Shown here one piece after another: positions 8,733-16,485 of a stretch of 34,930 nucleotides of DNA. Every line of letters starts with the position of its first letter. The stretch's first letter is position 1. The notes under the pieces are model-generated. The model worked only from the letters and a program-made list of their open reading frames with translations, was not told the origin of the DNA and did not search any database. Origin of the DNA: an uncultured Pelagibacteraceae bacterium (lineage in GTDB: Bacteria; Pseudomonadota; Alphaproteobacteria; Pelagibacterales; Pelagibacteraceae); contig CACJDV010000011.1 in assembly GCA_902592265.1 (NCBI GenBank), forward strand, positions 1 through 34,930. The letters run 5' to 3'. The translations under genes and the position numbers were made by a program.

Positions 8733-9627
8733 CTTTTAAAATTAATTTTATTAGATTTATGAAATTAATTCCAATATAGGCTGATATCTCCGGAACTAAA
8801 GATAGTTTTGTCATTCCAGGCTGGGTATTAATTTCTAAAAGGTAAAATTTTCCTTTGAAATATTTAAAATCTGATCTTGTAACTCCTCTACACCCCATCA
8901 AATTATGCGCTTTTAAAGTTGTATCCATAAGAATTTCGAATTTTTTTTTTGGTAAGTCTACAGGAATAATATGCTCAGTCTTAGCATTTAAATTGTATTT
9001 TGCCTGATAATCATAAAATTTTCTTTTTGGTTTAAGTTCAATTGCTCCAAGTTTTTTTTTTCCAATTATAGCTGATTGAATTTCTCTCCCAGGAATAAAT
9101 TGTTCTATTAATATTTTTTTATAATCTTTTAACAATTTTATTTTTCTCGATAAATTATTTTTATTACAAATATAAACATTAACACTAGAACCTTCATTTA
9201 TTGGTTTAATAACAACAGGGAAGTTTAACTTTTTTTTTACTAAACTAATAAGTTCTTTATTAGTTTTATTAAAAGTAAAAATGAAATATTTAGGTGTCAA
9301 AATTTTATTTTTAATAAAAATTTTTTTAGAAATTTCTTTATCCATTGCTTTAGCAGAGGCAATCACACCTGAATGGGTATAAGGTATACCTATTGTCTCA
9401 AGGATTGTTTGTATGTATCCATCTTCACCGAACTGCCCGTGTAGAGCATTAAAAATGAAATTGGGTTTGAAACTTTTTGTTACAGATATTAAATCTTTGT
9501 CTGGCTCGCATGTTTTTACAATGTAATTATTTTTTTTTAATTCTTTGGCAACCTGCCTTCCTGTCTCTAAGCTGATAATTCTTTCCTTAGAAATACCGCC
9601 TGAAATTATCAAAATTTTTTTTTTCAA
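8713..9627 (-). CDS. ddl: D-alanine--D-alanine ligase
   Basis: ATP-grasp enzyme joining two D-alanines for the end of the peptidoglycan stem peptide; cytoplasmic, 304 aa. Recognisable segments are the N-terminal ISGGISKERIISLETG loop, NALHGQFGEDGYIQ, GIPYTHSGVIASAKAMDK, the ATP-grasp strand FPVVIKPINEGSSV, the RGVTRSDFK segment and the metal-binding LLEINTQPGMTKLSLVPE. The start codon is TTG at 9625-9627. No in-frame ATG lies between it and an upstream in-frame stop, and a run of 10 A directly follows it. It begins one base after the murB stop and overlaps ftsQ by 20 bp at its end. Confidence 0.95.
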   Translation of the reverse strand: MKKKILIISGGISKERIISLETGRQVAKELKKNNYIVKTCEPDKDLISVTKSFKPNFIFNALHGQFGEDGYIQTILETIGIPYTHSGVIASAKAMDKEISKKIFIKNKILTPKYFIFTFNKTNKELISLVKKKLNFPVVIKPINEGSSVNVYICNKNNLSRKIKLLKDYKKILIEQFIPGREIQSAIIGKKKLGAIELKPKRKFYDYQAKYNLNAKTEHIIPVDLPKKKFEILMDTTLKAHNLMGCRGVTRSDFKYFKGKFYLLEINTQPGMTKLSLVPEISAYIGINFINLIKLILKDASINK

Positions 9628-9628
9628 T

Positions 9629-10537
9629 TTATTCCAATATTTTAATTTCTTTATCTAATTTTATGCCAGTTTTTTCTAGAACTTTTTTTGAAACAAAATC
9701 AATTAATTTTTTCATATCATCAAATGTTGCATTACCGTTGTTTACAAAAAAATTTGAATGTTTTTCTGAAATATGTGCATCACCAAACTTGGTATCTATT
9801 GAGACTGATTCTCTTATCAGTTCCCAAACTTTTTTATTTGTTTGATTTATCGGGTTTTTAAAGGTGCTCCCACCAGTTTTAACTCTCATTGGTTGATTTT
9901 TTTCTTTTAAAGATTTCATTTTCATTATTTCACTATTTACTTTTTTAAAATTACTTTTAATTCCTTTGAAAGAAGCACTTAAAAAAATCAAATCTTCGGA
10001 TAAATCATTTTTTCTATAACCAAAATTTATTTCTTTTGAGGGAATTGTTATTAAATTCCCTTTTTTATCTAAAGCTTGGATAGAGAGAAGAATATCTTTA
10101 AATTCTCTTCCAAAACATCCTGCATTCATTTTAATACCCCCACCTATGGATCCTGGAATGCAGGATAAAAACTCAAATCCACTCAAATTATTTTCAGCAG
10201 CAAAACTAGATAAGCTATTATCTAAAACGCCACTTCCAGAAATAATTACGTCTTCTCTTAATAAAGATATTCTATTAAAATTTTTACTTAGCTTTATCAC
10301 AACACCATCAAAAATATTATCTGAGATTAAGGTGTTAGAGCCTGCACCAATAATAAAGATTTTTTCATTATTATCGAGTACTTTGAGAAATTTAACTAAA
10401 TCTCTTAAATTTTCTGCCTTGTAAAAAACTTTGGACTTTCCCCCAATATTGAACCAATTTTTTTTTTTTAAATCTTGATCGTAAATTACATTTTTATTAA
10501 AGTCTTTTAACAAATCTTTAAGCTGAGGTTTCTGCAT
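9629..10537 (-). CDS. murB: UDP-N-acetylenolpyruvoylglucosamine reductase MurB
   Basis: FAD-dependent reductase completing UDP-MurNAc formation; 302 aa. The FAD-binding half contains NWFNIGGKSKVFYKAENL, IFIIGAGSNTLISD and FEFLSCIPGSIGGGIKMNAGCFGREFKD. The catalytic region follows with GGSTFKNP (proton-donor Ser) and HISEKHSNFFVNNGNAT (Glu/His region). The compact C terminus fits the type II MurB common in alphaproteobacteria. The start shares one base with the murC stop (TAATG), a termination-reinitiation arrangement seen repeatedly in this window. Confidence 0.96.
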   Translation of the reverse strand: MQKPQLKDLLKDFNKNVIYDQDLKKKNWFNIGGKSKVFYKAENLRDLVKFLKVLDNNEKIFIIGAGSNTLISDNIFDGVVIKLSKNFNRISLLREDVIISGSGVLDNSLSSFAAENNLSGFEFLSCIPGSIGGGIKMNAGCFGREFKDILLSIQALDKKGNLITIPSKEINFGYRKNDLSEDLIFLSASFKGIKSNFKKVNSEIMKMKSLKEKNQPMRVKTGGSTFKNPINQTNKKVWELIRESVSIDTKFGDAHISEKHSNFFVNNGNATFDDMKKLIDFVSKKVLEKTGIKLDKEIKILE

Positions 10538-11931
10538 TACATTAATTCAGGTAATTTTTTCATCCAATTTGAGATTGAACCAGCGCCCATTCCTATAACT
10601 ATTTTATTTCCATAAATATTTTGTTTAAGAAATTTTGCTAATTCATTATTATTTTTAATCATAAATAGTTTTACTTTTGAGTTTTTAATTATTTCTTTTG
10701 CAAAATCATTGTAATGGAAACCCAAATTAATTTTTTCTCCTGCTGTAAAAATGGGACATAATATAATTGTGTCTGCATCTCTGAAACAATGACTGAATTC
10801 ATTTCTTAAATCCTTTAATCTTGATATTCTATGTGGTTGAAAAACACAGATTTTTTCACACTTATCAAAAACTTTTTTTACTCCCTCTAACACAGATTTT
10901 ATCTCTGTTGGATGATGAGCATAATCATCATAAAAATCAACTCCATTAAATGTAAATATTTTATTAAATCTTCGCTGGACACCTTTAAAGTTTTTCAGAC
11001 CCTTTTTAATATTAGACTCTGGGATTCCTACAGTAAGAGCAACTGCAATTGCCGCTGTGGAGTTTCTTATATTATGAACACCTAATAATGGGACCTGAAA
11101 GTTTTTTAAAATTGTTCTTTTTTGATTTGGTAAATTTATAGATAAATCAAATTTTGAGAAAAGTTTGTTTTGAATCATATTTTTGATATGAAAATTAGCG
11201 TTAGACTTAGTACCATATGTAAAAAAATTTTTATTTCTGATATCTTTAATTAATTCATTGTTAATTTTATCATCAATACAAATAAAAGATTTCCCAAAAG
11301 ATGGAACTTTTTTTATAAAGTGTAGAAAATGATTTTTTAAATCCTTTATTGATTTATAAAAATCCATGTGTTCTCTATCTATGTTTGTAATAATTGAATA
11401 TGTAGGAGAAATATGAGTAAAACTTCCGTCTGACTCATCTGCCTCTAATATAGACCAGTCACTCTTGCCTAATTTTGCAGTGCTCTTTATTGAATTTATT
11501 ATGCCTCCATTGATTATTGTTGGATCCAACTTGGTATTTTCAAAAATAGAACTTACCAAAGATGTCGTTGTTGTTTTACCATGAGATCCAACTACAACAA
11601 TATTTTTCATTAAAGAAACAAGATTTGCCAACATCTTCCCTCTTTTTATTATTGGTAATTTTTTTCTTTTAGCCTCTAGTAATTCTGGATTACTTTTTTT
11701 TATTGCAGAGGAAATCACTACAATTGTAACACCTTTTATATTTTGTTTTTTGTGACCGATAAAAATTCTAACACCCTGTTTTTTTAATTTTTCAATATTT
11801 TTATTCTTATTTATATCGCTTCCTTGAATTTGAAAACCTTTTGCCTTCATAATCAATGCGAGACCACTCATACCTATTCCACCAATACCTACAAAATGGA
11901 TAATCTCTTTTTTAGCTAATTCAATTTTCAT
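10537..11931 (-). CDS. murC: UDP-N-acetylmuramate--L-alanine ligase MurC
   Basis: Adds L-Ala to UDP-MurNAc, the first stem-peptide step. The 464-aa product shows the N-terminal Rossmann motif IHFVGIGGIGMSGLA, the ATP P-loop GSHGKTTT at residues 115-122, the central EADESDGSF and TNIDREHMDFY motifs, GVHNIRNSTAAIAVA, and the C-terminal YDDYAHHPTEI and FQPHRISRL motifs that distinguish MurC from MurD, E and F. It overlaps murG by 11 bp upstream and murB by 1 bp downstream. Confidence 0.97.
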   Translation of the reverse strand: MKIELAKKEIIHFVGIGGIGMSGLALIMKAKGFQIQGSDINKNKNIEKLKKQGVRIFIGHKKQNIKGVTIVVISSAIKKSNPELLEAKRKKLPIIKRGKMLANLVSLMKNIVVVGSHGKTTTTSLVSSIFENTKLDPTIINGGIINSIKSTAKLGKSDWSILEADESDGSFTHISPTYSIITNIDREHMDFYKSIKDLKNHFLHFIKKVPSFGKSFICIDDKINNELIKDIRNKNFFTYGTKSNANFHIKNMIQNKLFSKFDLSINLPNQKRTILKNFQVPLLGVHNIRNSTAAIAVALTVGIPESNIKKGLKNFKGVQRRFNKIFTFNGVDFYDDYAHHPTEIKSVLEGVKKVFDKCEKICVFQPHRISRLKDLRNEFSHCFRDADTIILCPIFTAGEKINLGFHYNDFAKEIIKNSKVKLFMIKNNNELAKFLKQNIYGNKIVIGMGAGSISNWMKKLPELM

Positions 11932-12985
11932 TAATAGTTTCCAATATTTTTTGGTTTATATCATCCCATGAGTTTTGAAAATTATGTTTTTCTAAATTAT
12001 TTTTTTTTACATTGTACTCAGACTTACTCATAATTATATGATCTAAAAATTTTTCTAAATTAGCCTCATTAAAGTCTTTTTGACTCATAATCCAGCAACA
12101 ATCTAAATTTTGGTAAAAATTTGCATTTTCAAATTGATGATTATCTTTTGCTGAAACTAGAGGAATTGTTAGAAATGGTTTATTCATAGTTGACAATTCT
12201 GCTAAAGTCGATGCACCGGCGCGCGTAATACATAGGTCTGATTGATTTATTAAATCTGCTAAATTTTCCTCAAAATCAAAAATGGTATTTTCAATTCCAG
12301 CCTCATCATAAATATTCTTTAAATTGTCAATATTACTTTTATGAGTTTGTTGAATGATTTTAATTTGATTTTTTTTTGACAAATTAACGATAACATTTTT
12401 TACTACATTATCAAAAATCTTCGCTCCTTGACTACCACCAATAACTAAAAGACTGAATACATTATTTTCTGTTTTAATTTCTCTTTTCTCATAAAAATTC
12501 CTTTTAACTAGTGGGGATATTACCTGAATTTTATTTTTAAATTTTTCAGGAAAGTTTTTTAAATTTTCTGTATAAGTAAAAATTTTATTACAAAAACCCA
12601 AAAAAAGTCTGTTTGCTCTACCTAAAACAATGTTGGGTTCGAGTAAGTATATTTTTGTTCCTAATAATTTTGCACCAAAACAAACAGGTAAAGACATATA
12701 TCCTCCTGTTGAAAAAATAATACTAATCTTATTTTTTTTTAGTAATAAGACTGTTTTAATCACCAAATAAATTAATTGGAATATTTTAAATATAAAAAAT
12801 ACATCAAGATTTAATTTTGGGGTATTTATTATAACAATATCATTTTTTTTACTATCTAGATATTTCAATCCTCTTAAATCGGTAGAAATAAAAACATTAA
12901 AATTTGATTGCAAATGTTCACTTAGAATTTTTGCTGGCACTACATGTCCTCCTGATCCTCCTGTTGAGATTAATAAATTTTTCAT
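11921..12985 (-). CDS. murG: Lipid II-forming GlcNAc transferase MurG
   Basis: Peripheral inner-membrane glycosyltransferase (GT28) adding GlcNAc to lipid I to give lipid II; 354 aa. Key sequence features are the N-terminal glycine loop STGGSGGHVVPA, the second glycine loop VIGGSQGAKIFD, and the C-terminal UDP-GlcNAc site ITRAGASTLAEL followed by KPFLTIPLVSAKDNHQFENA. Its ATG overlaps the ftsW stop (ATGA), and its end overlaps murC by 11 bp. Confidence 0.96.
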   Translation of the reverse strand: MKNLLISTGGSGGHVVPAKILSEHLQSNFNVFISTDLRGLKYLDSKKNDIVIINTPKLNLDVFFIFKIFQLIYLVIKTVLLLKKNKISIIFSTGGYMSLPVCFGAKLLGTKIYLLEPNIVLGRANRLFLGFCNKIFTYTENLKNFPEKFKNKIQVISPLVKRNFYEKREIKTENNVFSLLVIGGSQGAKIFDNVVKNVIVNLSKKNQIKIIQQTHKSNIDNLKNIYDEAGIENTIFDFEENLADLINQSDLCITRAGASTLAELSTMNKPFLTIPLVSAKDNHQFENANFYQNLDCCWIMSQKDFNEANLEKFLDHIIMSKSEYNVKKNNLEKHNFQNSWDDINQKILETINEN

Positions 12986-14109
12986 TCAATTATTTTTCTT
13001 TTTGTTAAATTCAAAATTATACCAGACATAATAGAAATACTTATAATTGATGACCCCCCATAACTTAAAAATGGTAAAGTCATCCCAGTAGTTGGAAATA
13101 ATCTGATATTTACTCCTATATGAATCATTGCTTGCATAAGTATTAAGCTAATAGATCCCGTTAGTATTAGTTTGATTTTTTTATCATTTTCTTTGTAAAC
13201 TTTTTTTAGAACTGAAAATATCAATATTAGGTAAGTTAATAAAATTAGCATTATGAATATTACTCCAAACTCTTCTGAAATTACTGAAATAATATAGTCA
13301 GTATGAGCTTCAGGGACTCTGTTTTTTAATGTTCCCTCTCCAATACCTTTTCCAAAGAAACCTCCACTTACTATAGCTTCTAATGCTTTATCTGATTGAA
13401 AGTTATGAGTACCCGTTTCAGGATTAAAAAAAGAAAATAATCTATCTTTTATGTATTTAAATTGTGGAAGGTAAATTATGATAAATGCTATTGCGGTTAA
13501 AGAGATAAAAAAAACTATGCTCAAAAAAAATATACTAATACCAGAAATAAAAATCAAAACTAACCAACTAAAACCGATTAAAAGAGTCTGACCAATATCT
13601 GGTTGAAGTATCAAAAGACCCGATATCAATATAGTTAACAAAAAAGATAAAAAGTATTTCAAATTAAAATTAGTATATTTTTGAGAGCAAATTATCATAC
13701 TCATTATCACTATTAAAAAAGGCTTTACAAACTCAATAGGTTGTATTCTTGGCAATACCAACAAATCAATCCATCTCTTGGAACCCTTAATCTCTACTCC
13801 AATTATAGGAACCAGGAACAACAAAACTAATGATAAACAGAAAAATATGAGCGAAATTCTATAAATTTCTTTTTCAGGTAAAAAAGATAAAATAAAAATT
13901 AAAAAAAAGCCAAAAAAAACAAAAACTGTATGTTTAAAAAAAAAGAAATAATTATTTGTATCTAATTTATCAGATGCAATTAGGGAAGTTGATACTAGTG
14001 AGAAGAATAAACCCGCCAAAAATAAAATTAAGATCAATGATAGAATAGGTTTATCAATACTTTTCCACCATTGATAAAAAGAAATATAACTAAATAATTT
14101 TTCTTTCAT
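12982..14109 (-). CDS. ftsW: Septal peptidoglycan polymerase FtsW (SEDS family)
   Basis: SEDS glycosyltransferase that polymerises lipid II at the septum together with FtsI. The 375-aa product is very hydrophobic, with about nine or ten transmembrane segments. Diagnostic segments are GSKRWIDL, RIQPIEFVKPF, LLILQPDIGQT, the periplasmic loop GFFGKGIGEGTLKNRVPEAHTDYIIS (including the conserved catalytic Asp of the SEDS family), SEEFGVIF, and near the end FPTTGMTLPFLSYGGSS. FtsW rather than RodA follows from the murD-ftsW-murG position. The start overlaps the murD end by 20 bp, and the stop overlaps the murG start. Confidence 0.95.
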   Translation of the reverse strand: MKEKLFSYISFYQWWKSIDKPILSLILILFLAGLFFSLVSTSLIASDKLDTNNYFFFFKHTVFVFFGFFLIFILSFLPEKEIYRISLIFFCLSLVLLFLVPIIGVEIKGSKRWIDLLVLPRIQPIEFVKPFLIVIMSMIICSQKYTNFNLKYFLSFLLTILISGLLILQPDIGQTLLIGFSWLVLIFISGISIFFLSIVFFISLTAIAFIIIYLPQFKYIKDRLFSFFNPETGTHNFQSDKALEAIVSGGFFGKGIGEGTLKNRVPEAHTDYIISVISEEFGVIFIMLILLTYLILIFSVLKKVYKENDKKIKLILTGSISLILMQAMIHIGVNIRLFPTTGMTLPFLSYGGSSIISISIMSGIILNLTKRKIIE

Positions 14110-15400
14110 TAATATATCTTTTTATCAACTTATTAAAATATGAGCCTCTTTCCTCAAAATTTTTAAAACTATCAAATGATGCAGAGGCTGGACTAAATAA
14201 GATTGTATTATTTAAGTGTTTCTTTTTATGAATATTCTTAAAAATTGCTGATACCGCAAGATTTAAATTTTTAAAACTTTTAAGTTCTGCATTTTTCTTT
14301 AAATCTTTTGAGAATTTTTTAAAGTTTTTGCCAAAGACATAAATCCTGATATTTTTAAAATATTTTTTTGATAACGATATTTTGTCATCTTTTTTTGGAA
14401 TACCACCAATTAACCAATGAATATTTTTGTACATTTCTAATAATTCTTTTGAAGAAGAATAACTTGTTGATTTAGAGTCATTAATAATGATTAATTTATT
14501 TTTGTTATAGATAATTTTCTGCCTATAATTCAATCCTTTGAATTTATTTACACTTTCTAATAATTTATTTGGTTTTACATTAAATTTTTTTATCATTTCT
14601 AAAACAAATGAGAGATTTGCTTGATTTGATCTTGATAAAAAATATTTGTTTCTAATTTTTTTCAAAATTAAATTGTTCAATTTTGTATCTACATTTACCA
14701 GTTTTAATTTAGGCTTTATTGTTTTAATTCTTTTTTGAATTAAATGATCATTTTTATTTACAAATCCAATTGCTCCTCTTTTTCGATTATTAAAAATTTT
14801 AAATTTTGCCTCTATATAATTTTTTATATTGCCATGTCTCTCCAAATGATCTGGGGCAATATTAAGGATAGCGGCAAATTTTGATGAAAAAATTTTACTA
14901 TATTCTAATTGGTAGGATGAAGCCTCAATAACGAAAATTGTTTTTTTTGAGATCTTATTTATAGATAGTATTGGTTTACCAATATTACCCGCTAACCTTA
15001 CATCTTTTTTTTGATCTTTTAAGATATCATATAAAAGTTTGCATGTGGTGGACTTTCCGTTTGTGCCAGTTATTGTTAATGAGACATTTTTATAAAATGA
15101 GTAAAAAACATCTAGATCTGTATAAATATTCTTTTGTTTTTTTTTGAGTAAATTTTTTAACTTACATGTTTTTATATCAATTCCTGGACTTAATATAATT
15201 ATATCAAATTTGGTTTTTAATAATTTTTTAAAATTGAGAGTTTTTTTTTTAATCGAATTATTTATTTTAAGATTCGGGTTATCGTCAAATAAATAAACAT
15301 CATTTTTATTTCTTAAAAAATTGAACGATGAGAGGCCACTTTTTCCTAATCCATAAATTAAAATTTTTTTATTAAAGAAAATTTGTGAATTATCACTCAT
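14090..15400 (-). CDS. murD: UDP-N-acetylmuramoyl-L-alanine--D-glutamate ligase MurD
   Basis: Adds D-Glu to UDP-MurNAc-L-Ala. I place the start at the ATG at 15398-15400, giving 436 aa beginning MSDNSQIFF. The frame is open 19 codons further upstream, but that stretch lies inside mraY and is not MurD-like. The chosen ATG forms a TAATG junction with the mraY stop, and the Rossmann strand KKILIYGLGKSGLS follows at once, as usual for MurD. Other motifs are ILSPGID, the P-loop TGTNGKST (residues 111-118), NIAPDHLERHG, NDSKSTS and LFSPASASFDSFKNFEERG. It is more lysine-rich and divergent than the other Mur ligases here but has all the core motifs. Confidence 0.94.
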   Translation of the reverse strand: MSDNSQIFFNKKILIYGLGKSGLSSFNFLRNKNDVYLFDDNPNLKINNSIKKKTLNFKKLLKTKFDIIILSPGIDIKTCKLKNLLKKKQKNIYTDLDVFYSFYKNVSLTITGTNGKSTTCKLLYDILKDQKKDVRLAGNIGKPILSINKISKKTIFVIEASSYQLEYSKIFSSKFAAILNIAPDHLERHGNIKNYIEAKFKIFNNRKRGAIGFVNKNDHLIQKRIKTIKPKLKLVNVDTKLNNLILKKIRNKYFLSRSNQANLSFVLEMIKKFNVKPNKLLESVNKFKGLNYRQKIIYNKNKLIIINDSKSTSYSSSKELLEMYKNIHWLIGGIPKKDDKISLSKKYFKNIRIYVFGKNFKKFSKDLKKNAELKSFKNLNLAVSAIFKNIHKKKHLNNTILFSPASASFDSFKNFEERGSYFNKLIKRYINERKII

Positions 15401-16485
15401 TATCTTAGTTTTAACGTAGCAAGTCCTATCATCGCTAAAATAATAGAAATTATCCAAAATCTAATTACAACTGTTGATTCAGGCCAACCTTTCTTCTCAA
15501 AATGATGATGGATTGGTGCCATTTTAAAAACTCTTTTACCAGTAAGTTTAAATGATATTACTTGCACAATCACTGAAACTGCTTCAAGAACAAATAAACC
15601 TCCAGTAATTGCTAAAACTATTTCATGTTTTGTTATTATACCAACTGCTCCTAGAGAGCCACCCAAAGACAAAGATCCAGTATCTCCCATAAAAATTTTT
15701 GCTGGAGGTGCGTTGAACCATAAAAAGCCTAAGCAAGAGCCAATGATTGCTCCACAAAAAATTGAAACTTCCCCAGTTCCCTCTATGTAAGGAATTTGTA
15801 AATAATTTGAGAATACAATGTTTCCTGTAACATAACTTATAAATGCAAAACAAGCAGCTACAAGTATTACTGGTACTGTAGCTAAACCATCTAATCCATC
15901 AGTAAGATTTACTGCATTTGATGAGCCAATAATAACAAATATTGAAAAAGGAATAAAAAACCATCCAAGATTAATGATAAGGTTTTTAAAAAAAGGAAAA
16001 TATAAATTTGTTAAATCTTGATAGTCATTAAAGTAAACATATAAAGTCACACCAATTATTGCTAGTATTATTTGAAGAGTTAATTTTAACTTTGATGAGA
16101 TACCTGAAGAGTTACTATGCTTTATTTTTTTATAATCATCGAATGCCCCAAGCAAACCAAAAGAAATTGCGATATATAAACAAAATAAAACATTTAAATT
16201 CGATAAATCAGCCCAGAATATTACTGATATTAACAAACCAATCAAAATAATTACTCCACCCATAGTCGGAGTTCCTATTTTCTTGACTATATGATCTTCT
16301 GGACCGTCATTACGAATAGGATTTAAAATTTTTTGTTTTGAAAAAAATTTTATAAAAGTTCCACCAATAATTAAAACAATAATTAATGAAGTAAAAAAAG
16401 ATAAACCAGTCCTAAATGTTAGATATTTAAATACATTTAAAAAACTGAAATTATCAATAAAATTTAGCAAAAATTGATAAAGCAT
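15400..16485 (-). CDS. mraY: Phospho-N-acetylmuramoyl-pentapeptide transferase MraY
   Basis: Integral-membrane enzyme transferring phospho-MurNAc-pentapeptide to undecaprenyl phosphate, giving lipid I. The 361-aa product has about ten transmembrane segments. Signature motifs are KKIGTPTMGGVIIL, FGLLGAFDDYKKI (the DD motif), SSNAVNLTDGLDGLAT (catalytic Asp), FMGDTGSLSLGG and the histidine-rich APIHHHFEKKGWPE. Its ATG abuts the murE-murF stop with no spacer (TAAATG), and its stop overlaps murD by one base. Confidence 0.97.
   Translation of the reverse strand: MLYQFLLNFIDNFSFLNVFKYLTFRTGLSFFTSLIIVLIIGGTFIKFFSKQKILNPIRNDGPEDHIVKKIGTPTMGGVIILIGLLISVIFWADLSNLNVLFCLYIAISFGLLGAFDDYKKIKHSNSSGISSKLKLTLQIILAIIGVTLYVYFNDYQDLTNLYFPFFKNLIINLGWFFIPFSIFVIIGSSNAVNLTDGLDGLATVPVILVAACFAFISYVTGNIVFSNYLQIPYIEGTGEVSIFCGAIIGSCLGFLWFNAPPAKIFMGDTGSLSLGGSLGAVGIITKHEIVLAITGGLFVLEAVSVIVQVISFKLTGKRVFKMAPIHHHFEKKGWPESTVVIRFWIISIILAMIGLATLKLR

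Noticed and set aside
15401..15457. Upstream extension of murD by 19 codons
   Set aside because: The extension lies inside mraY, has no MurD similarity, and the ATG at 15400 gives a TAATG coupling and the expected N terminus.
15623..15853. A second minus-strand frame within mraY
   Set aside because: It is an out-of-frame shadow of the MraY coding sequence; the MraY motifs DGLDGL and MGDTGS are read in the other frame.
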